NCBI RefSeq assembly: GCF_031198435.1
Contig: NZ_CP133548.1
Span: forward strand, 1,176,001-1,240,000
Source: Pleionea litopenaei
Lineage (GTDB): Bacteria > Pseudomonadota > Gammaproteobacteria > Enterobacterales > Kangiellaceae
Direction: 5' to 3'
DNA length: 64,000 bases
In this document: in pieces, positions 56,997 through 64,000 of the stretch
Layout of the letters: the number at the start of each line of letters is the position of its first letter
Position numbering within the stretch: the first letter of the stretch is position 1
Notes under the pieces: generated by a model
What the model was told of the DNA's origin: nothing
Databases searched by the model: none
Seen by the model: the letters and a program-made list of their open reading frames with translations, nothing else
Position numbers and translations under genes: made by a program

Positions 56997-58079
56997 TTAA
57001 GCAGGTAGAGGCTTATCTAAACTGTCGATTAGATGTCGACTCCTGAACTGGTTCGGCGTACACCCTACTTGCGCCTTAAATGCTCGATTAAAAGGCGCAA
57101 GCGATGCAAACCCTGACTCCATACTGATAACCAAAACGGTCCAGTGTTGACTTTGTTTTTCTATGAGTAATTGCTTTGCATACTCGACTCTAAAACGATT
57201 GATATATTGGTTAAAGTTATTGGCTGTCGTTGCATGTCGAATAATGCGGCTCACTTTATATTCAGATACACTTAACAGATTCGCTAGATCGATCATTTTT
57301 ACATCAGGCCGTAAGAAAATTTTCTGATCAATTATTAGAGACTCTAACTGCTGCAATAGAAGCTGATCTTGTTTATTTTCTTGAGGTTCATTGGCTACAT
57401 CTTCAACGCTAGCGACCGCTTTACGTTCTAGATGTTGTAAAACTAACACCATCCATATACAGGTGATGATAGCTATTGCTGAGCAAACAACAAACCAAGG
57501 TCGAAGAGTTGATTGCTCAGTTTCAGATATAAAACCTTGAACTATTACTGTGCAACTGAAAACACCGGCGAAAAATGTCGTTGCAAATAACACTCTTTGT
57601 ACCTTTGCCGGTTTCGTTGCTGCACTGAAATTCTTGACTGATTCCCAAAATGCCAAGGCTAAAACGGTCGATGACAGCAGCTGGGTTACCTCTCCAATAG
57701 AGCGCTTTAGCCATGAGATATTGTCTTGAGACAGCCATTCAACAGACACTAACAGATCAATACTTCGACTACTGATAACTAACAGAGCAATAATAATAGC
57801 CACGATATAATGTCGTAATTTAATACTGTCACTGTCCCTAAACATCGCACGAGAAATTAGCCAAACCACATTACACGTCGCACAGGTGCCAAGTGCAAAC
57901 ACGTATTGATAGGGGCTTGAGACTTGTGCGGTCAAAGTTTGTAAAGCGACCATCACTAATGAAGCACAAAGAATTGCGAATAAGATGTTTTCAGTTCTCA
58001 CGGGACGAATTAATAGCTGAGCCATCATCGCGACTAAAGCAATTAGAAATAGTAAAAAATAGGCACTATCAATTGACAT
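56997..58079 (-). CDS. Membrane-bound AraC-family regulator
   Basis: About 360 residues; ATG at 58079 (MSIDSAY). The N-terminal half has about seven hydrophobic segments, then a linker and a C-terminal AraC DNA-binding domain (about 265-350; DLANLLSVSEYKVSRIIR and FASLAPFNRAFKAQVGCTPNQFR). A membrane sensor fused to AraC is a recurring layout. The target is unknown, although the convergent DUF2306 gene is a candidate. Confidence 0.82.
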   Translation of the reverse strand: MSIDSAYFLLFLIALVAMMAQLLIRPVRTENILFAILCASLVMVALQTLTAQVSSPYQYVFALGTCATCNVVWLISRAMFRDSDSIKLRHYIVAIIIALLVISSRSIDLLVSVEWLSQDNISWLKRSIGEVTQLLSSTVLALAFWESVKNFSAATKPAKVQRVLFATTFFAGVFSCTVIVQGFISETEQSTLRPWFVVCSAIAIITCIWMVLVLQHLERKAVASVEDVANEPQENKQDQLLLQQLESLIIDQKIFLRPDVKMIDLANLLSVSEYKVSRIIRHATTANNFNQYINRFRVEYAKQLLIEKQSQHWTVLVISMESGFASLAPFNRAFKAQVGCTPNQFRSRHLIDSLDKPLPA

Positions 58080-58238
58080 GATGGATCTCACTTTGCTTCT
58101 GTTTGGTTATTTTATATCCTTTTAGAAGAATTATAAACGACTCGTTTGTTAGCCTATGTTACTTTTTATTACTTTTGTGATTGCTCGTAACATCCTGCTC
58201 GTGTCCACGAGTAGTGGCATAAATATCAGGCTTTAGCT

Positions 58239-59603
58239 CTAAGGTTCACAATTTGAGTCGCTAGTGATTAAATGAAATTGCTTTTGTCGTCCGTGTAAAA
58301 AGTTGATTTTACCGGCTTTAAAACTTGCATCTTCTTCTAGCATTATTCGAATCGATTTACCCCAGCGTTCGATAGGCTTTTCGATATTAAGTTCAATCGA
58401 ATATGCCGTGCTATCAAACAGAGGATAGTCTCCTGTCGTCACTCCATTTTGGTTATCCCACATTCCTATTGAAGGGCCTGCGCCATGGCCATGAAACCCC
58501 AGAGGATGACTATAAATACTCGGATTCAAGCCTTCCTCCAGCGCTTCTTTTCGTGACATTTTAAGTAATTGATTACCTGTTCTGCCGACGACAAAGTTAT
58601 TCATTAAAATATCTTGTAGGCGATTTCCCTCTGCCAATGCTTGTTTCAATTCTTCTGGGGCATCTTTCTCACACTTATCCAAAACATAAGCATGTTGTTG
58701 AGTGTCCGTATTAAGCCTCAAATAAGTTATTCCAAAGTCGGTGTGCAATAGATCACCGGGCATAATAACAGTCTCAGCTTTATCTTTTGAAAATGCAGAA
58801 ATATGATCAAACTCTTGGCTATCTTTCCTTTGAATAGACACCGTCGGGTGAAACCAGATATCCATCTTTAATTCTGCTACTTTTTCTCGCATCCACCAAA
58901 CAACATCTTCCGTTGTCGTTTGACCTGGAGTAATTACATTGTTAGAAAACGCCTCTTTAATAATACTTTGGGCAATGCCGACAATTTTAGGATAGATCTT
59001 CAACTCTGACTCACTTCGAGTTTCTAGCCAACCGATCGCTAAGGATTCTGCTGACACAATTTTAGAATGGAAATCTTTGGGTAAGCTTTCTTTTAACAAC
59101 TCAAGATCAGTCGCGTTAATCCCATCGGCTAAACCATAGACCCTTGAAAAATTGACACCAATTTTATTGGGTTTTCGCTCTGTAATTAGCTCTACCAGAC
59201 GCGCCCATTGGTCTGGTTGCTGCTCTTTATTCCAAGCACTTTTAAACTTCTCACCCACGGCATAACGTGCCACCGCTAAGGTTTCAACTTTAGGATTCTG
59301 TTTACCTTTTTCTTCCGCTGGTAGATACATTAATAAAATGGTTCTTCTTCTTGCCGACATCCAGTTTGCTGGCAGTAGCGTTTTAATAACAGGGTCTTCA
59401 TTGTACTCTCGGCTAATCACTAACCACATATCGATATCGGACCGGATCATTAACTGTGGAAGCACTTTGTCAATGCGTTCAGCTAAGAGCTTATCGATGA
59501 ATTCAGAGCGTTCTTTTAATGAAAGAATATTTGTAGTGTCATTCGCTTTAGCGACAACATATACCTGAGCAATCATAATAAGGAAAAATAAAACTCGACG
59601 CAT
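58239..59603 (-). CDS. Exported M24 family metallopeptidase (Xaa-Pro peptidase-like)
   Basis: About 454 residues; ATG at 59603 with AAGGA upstream, opening a signal peptide (MRRVLFFLIMIAQVYVVAKA). The pita-bread metal ligands are plausible: Asp in LLHTDFGITY, Asp in LNTD, His in PLGFHGHGAGPSIG, Glu in SIELNIE and Glu in MLEEDAS. Predicted to cleave N-terminal residues before Pro, in the periplasm. The N-terminal domain covers about 25-200. Confidence 0.82.
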   Translation of the reverse strand: MRRVLFFLIMIAQVYVVAKANDTTNILSLKERSEFIDKLLAERIDKVLPQLMIRSDIDMWLVISREYNEDPVIKTLLPANWMSARRRTILLMYLPAEEKGKQNPKVETLAVARYAVGEKFKSAWNKEQQPDQWARLVELITERKPNKIGVNFSRVYGLADGINATDLELLKESLPKDFHSKIVSAESLAIGWLETRSESELKIYPKIVGIAQSIIKEAFSNNVITPGQTTTEDVVWWMREKVAELKMDIWFHPTVSIQRKDSQEFDHISAFSKDKAETVIMPGDLLHTDFGITYLRLNTDTQQHAYVLDKCEKDAPEELKQALAEGNRLQDILMNNFVVGRTGNQLLKMSRKEALEEGLNPSIYSHPLGFHGHGAGPSIGMWDNQNGVTTGDYPLFDSTAYSIELNIEKPIERWGKSIRIMLEEDASFKAGKINFLHGRQKQFHLITSDSNCEP

Positions 59604-59837
59604 AACCATTCCTTTCATTCCATATTTAATGGCATCCTAACGAGGTTTTAAGGTTAACGCCAGTTGAACTTTCTAACCATAAAACGAGATTTAAATATTG
59701 ATTAACACAAGAGTTAAGGAGCGAAAATTCTTAATCACTTTTTAAATTTGCCTTGGTCGCAAGCCTGCATTGCGACTTTTCGGTCACTAGCTTTCTCAAT
59801 TAATCGCCCGCTTTAATACGACAGATCTAATCAACCG
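59604..59837. other. Intergenic, nothing recognised before the repeat array
   Basis: About 230 AT-rich bases upstream of the M24 gene, where its promoter should lie. No ORF or RNA seen. Confidence 0.4.
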
Positions 59838-60168
59838 GCCCTGATTTACAGGAATGTAAAGAATGCAGGTTTTGCAGGAGCATAAACCTGCCCACCCCAT
59901 GTCTCTAATAAAGAGTTCTGCTCCATACTTCTAATAAGGAGTTCTGGCCATCGTCGTGACTCTGACCACCATGGATGGTGGGAATGCGAAAGAATCTTCT
60001 GGAAAGATTCTCGCCGATGTTCACCAAGATTTGCCTGGAGCAAATCAGAACAGCGTTAGCTGGCCTGCGTAGCAGGTGAGCAACAAGGACGTTGCGAATA
60101 AATTCGCTCCCGGCGAATTTGTCACATGGCCCTTCAAAGCAATTCTAGGTTCATAAAATTTTAATCAG

Positions 60169-60202
60169 AAAAAAGCCCATCCAAACGGATGGGCTTTTTT
60201 TT
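60169..60202 (-). terminator. Array terminator 1
   Basis: Stem GCCCATCC/GGATGGGC, loop AAAC, with T runs on both strands. The most distal of the rRNA-operon terminator series. Confidence 0.8.
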
Positions 60203-60543
60203 GATTAAATCGGTCCGACGTCTCGGCCTGGCGAGTATCAACACCCGATAGCAATTTGAAAATGACCTACTTTATTCCGGGCATCCTGCCCTGATTTACA
60301 GGGATGTAAAGAATGCAGGTTTTGCAGGAGCATAAACCTGCCCACCCCCAACGTCTCTAATAAAGAGTTCTGGCCATCGTCGTGACTCTGACCACCATGG
60401 ATGGTGGGAATGCGAAAGAATCTTCTGGAAAGATTCTCGCCGATGTTCACCAAGATTTGTCTGGAGCCAATCAGAACAGCGTTAGCTGGCCTGCGTAGCA
60501 GGTGAAGAACTCAAAGCAACTCTAGTTTCATCAAATTTTAATC

Positions 60544-60575
60544 AAAAAAAACCACCGTGAAGGTGGGTTTCTTTT
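60544..60575 (-). terminator. Array terminator 2 (imperfect)
   Basis: AAACCACC/GGTGGGTTT with a bulge and a T run on the minus strand; a diverged copy of the same element. Confidence 0.5.
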
Positions 60576-60771
60576 TAATTAAATCGGTCCGACGTCTCGG
60601 CCTGGCGAGTATCGGCACCCGATAGCAATTTGAAAATGACCTACTTTATTCCGGGCTTCCTGCCCTACACCCCTTCGGGGCCATCGTCGTGCCTCCGATG
60701 TTCAAATTCGCTCCCGGCGAATTTGTCACATGAGCCCTTCAAAGCAACTCTAGGTTCACAAAATTTTAATC

Positions 60772-60801
60772 AAAAAAAAGCCCATCCGCTTGGATGGGCT
60801 T
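60772..60801 (-). terminator. Array terminator 3
   Basis: Stem GCCCATCC/GGATGGGC, loop GCTT, with eight T on the minus strand. Confidence 0.8.
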
Positions 60802-60808
60802 TCTTCTG

Positions 60809-60844
60809 ATTAAATGCCTGGCGATGACCTACTCTCACATGGGG
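60809..60844 (-). repeat. Broken 5S rRNA 3' end copy
   Basis: 36 bases beginning ATTAAATGCCTGGCGATGAC are identical to 60928-60963, the 3' end of the 5S gene and its flank. The rest of that 5S copy is missing, so this is a remnant of a second 5S. Confidence 0.85.
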
Positions 60845-60891
60845 CGGTGCGACGATTCGCGACCCCACTAAAAAACGGGTCTCCCAAAAGG

Positions 60892-60925
60892 AAAAACCCG
60901 AACCACCTTGCAATGATTCGGGTTT
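60892..60925 (-). terminator. Terminator directly behind 5S rRNA
   Basis: Minus strand AAACCCGAA/TTCGGGTTT stem with a 14-base loop, followed by a T run. First terminator after the rRNA operon. Confidence 0.75.
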
Positions 60926-60933
60926 GTATTAAA

Positions 60934-61052
60934 TGCCTGGCGATGACCTACTCTCACATGGGGAGACCCCACACTACCATCGGCGCTGAACGTTTTCACT
61001 TCTGAGTTCGAGAAGGGATCAGGTGGTTCCCGTTCGCTAATGTCACCAGGCA
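60934..61052 (-). rRNA. rrf: 5S ribosomal RNA
   Basis: About 119 bases. On the minus strand it begins TGCCTGGTGACATTAGCG and ends ATCGCCAGGCA; contains CCGATGGTAGTGTGG and the conserved GAACTCAGAAGTGAAA. The terminal stem TGCCTGG/CCAGGCA pairs. No tRNA lies between 23S and 5S. Confidence 0.97.
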
Positions 61053-61174
61053 AAACTGGCTGATATTTCATCCGACGCTTTCACGTCGTCTGTCTTCAAT
61101 TCGGTTAATTATTTGATTCACACAAGTCAGTTGCGCTTTTACATCCTCAGATGTAAAGACCATTTGGGTGTTAT

Positions 61175-64000
<2,826 letters not shown>

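Larger units (their letters stand above)
59838..60808 (-). repeat. Degenerate tandem array behind the rRNA operon
   Basis: Segments recur with indels: CCCTGATTTACAGG at 59839 and 60289, ATGGATGGTGGGAATGCG, CGGTCCGACGTCTCGGCC at about 60211 and 60586, and CTCCCGGCGAATTTGTCACA at about 60105 and 60711. Three units of about 450 and 374 bases can be drawn, each ending in a terminator-like hairpin near TTTTAATCA. ORFs in it are by-products. Directly downstream of the 5S gene in its direction of transcription. Confidence 0.8.

Noticed and set aside
59846..60453. Two related minus-strand ORFs of 65-71 residues
   Set aside because: They fall in the degenerate array behind the rRNA operon, and their likeness is inherited from the repeat. 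No independent coding support.

Overview
The window looks like a chromosomal segment of a free-living, probably marine gammaproteobacterium of moderate GC content. The lineage call rests on gene content: RNase T, MotY, a DUF6763 protein, soluble lytic transglycosylase, Bfd, a GlyGly-CTERM protein, an ilvG-ilvM operon with a leader peptide, and a pheL-pheA attenuator. A Kangiella/Pleionea-like member is my best guess, but nothing here proves the genus. No plasmid, phage, IS element or CRISPR array was recognised.

Layout. 1-2.7 kb: a periplasmic/outer-membrane cluster (end of an MBL-fold hydrolase, DUF3034 barrel, exported truncated globin, cupredoxin-like protein). 2.8-13.4 kb: phhA, uup, slt, an outer-membrane protein, ung, and a binding-protein/hybrid-kinase pair whose kinase lacks its phosphoacceptor histidine. 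13.5-20.9 kb: hutF and hutI (divergent), nth, motY, rnt, a 2-Cys peroxiredoxin, Fur-box-preceded bfd, grxD, sodB. 20.9-29.5 kb: an M1 peptidase, ppnN, and a cyclic-di-GMP cluster (GGDEF, REC-CheC, HD-GYP). 29.8-36.7 kb: a leader-controlled ilvL-ilvG-ilvM-cimA-ilvE-ilvD operon, in which citramalate synthase stands where threonine deaminase would be expected. 36.9-48 kb: a GlyGly-CTERM surface protein, a CPA2 antiporter, TerB and DUF523/DUF1722 proteins, an M49 lipoprotein, an SDR, a membrane protein/XRE regulator pair with twin operators, and a second HD-GYP protein. 48-53.4 kb: a second hut locus (hutG fusion, hutC, hutU, hutH) with HutC-type operators; hutU carries a one-base frameshift. 53.4-55.0 kb: a possible small RNA, then pheL-attenuator-pheA. 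55-56 kb: a six-copy 157-bp palindromic repeat array with a trimeric 470-bp higher-order structure. 56.1-59.6 kb: DUF2306, an AraC-type membrane regulator, an M24 peptidase. 59.8-64 kb: the distal end of an rRNA operon on the minus strand (23S, 5S), followed by a broken 5S copy and a degenerate tandem array carrying several terminator-like hairpins.

How it fits together. The two hut loci encode the five-step histidine route HutH-HutU-HutI-HutF-HutG to glutamate and formate. phhA and pheA are the degradative and biosynthetic ends of phenylalanine metabolism. The ilv and phe operons both carry readable leader peptides rich in their own amino acids followed by terminator hairpins, the hallmark of ribosome-mediated attenuation. 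Three cyclic-di-GMP or receiver proteins lie in one block and a fourth lies 20 kb away. Nothing here is clearly a new defence or mobile system. The most unusual items are the degenerate hybrid kinase, the HutG fusion, the cimA-containing ilv operon, the higher-order repeat array, the repeats behind the rRNA operon, and the hutU frameshift.
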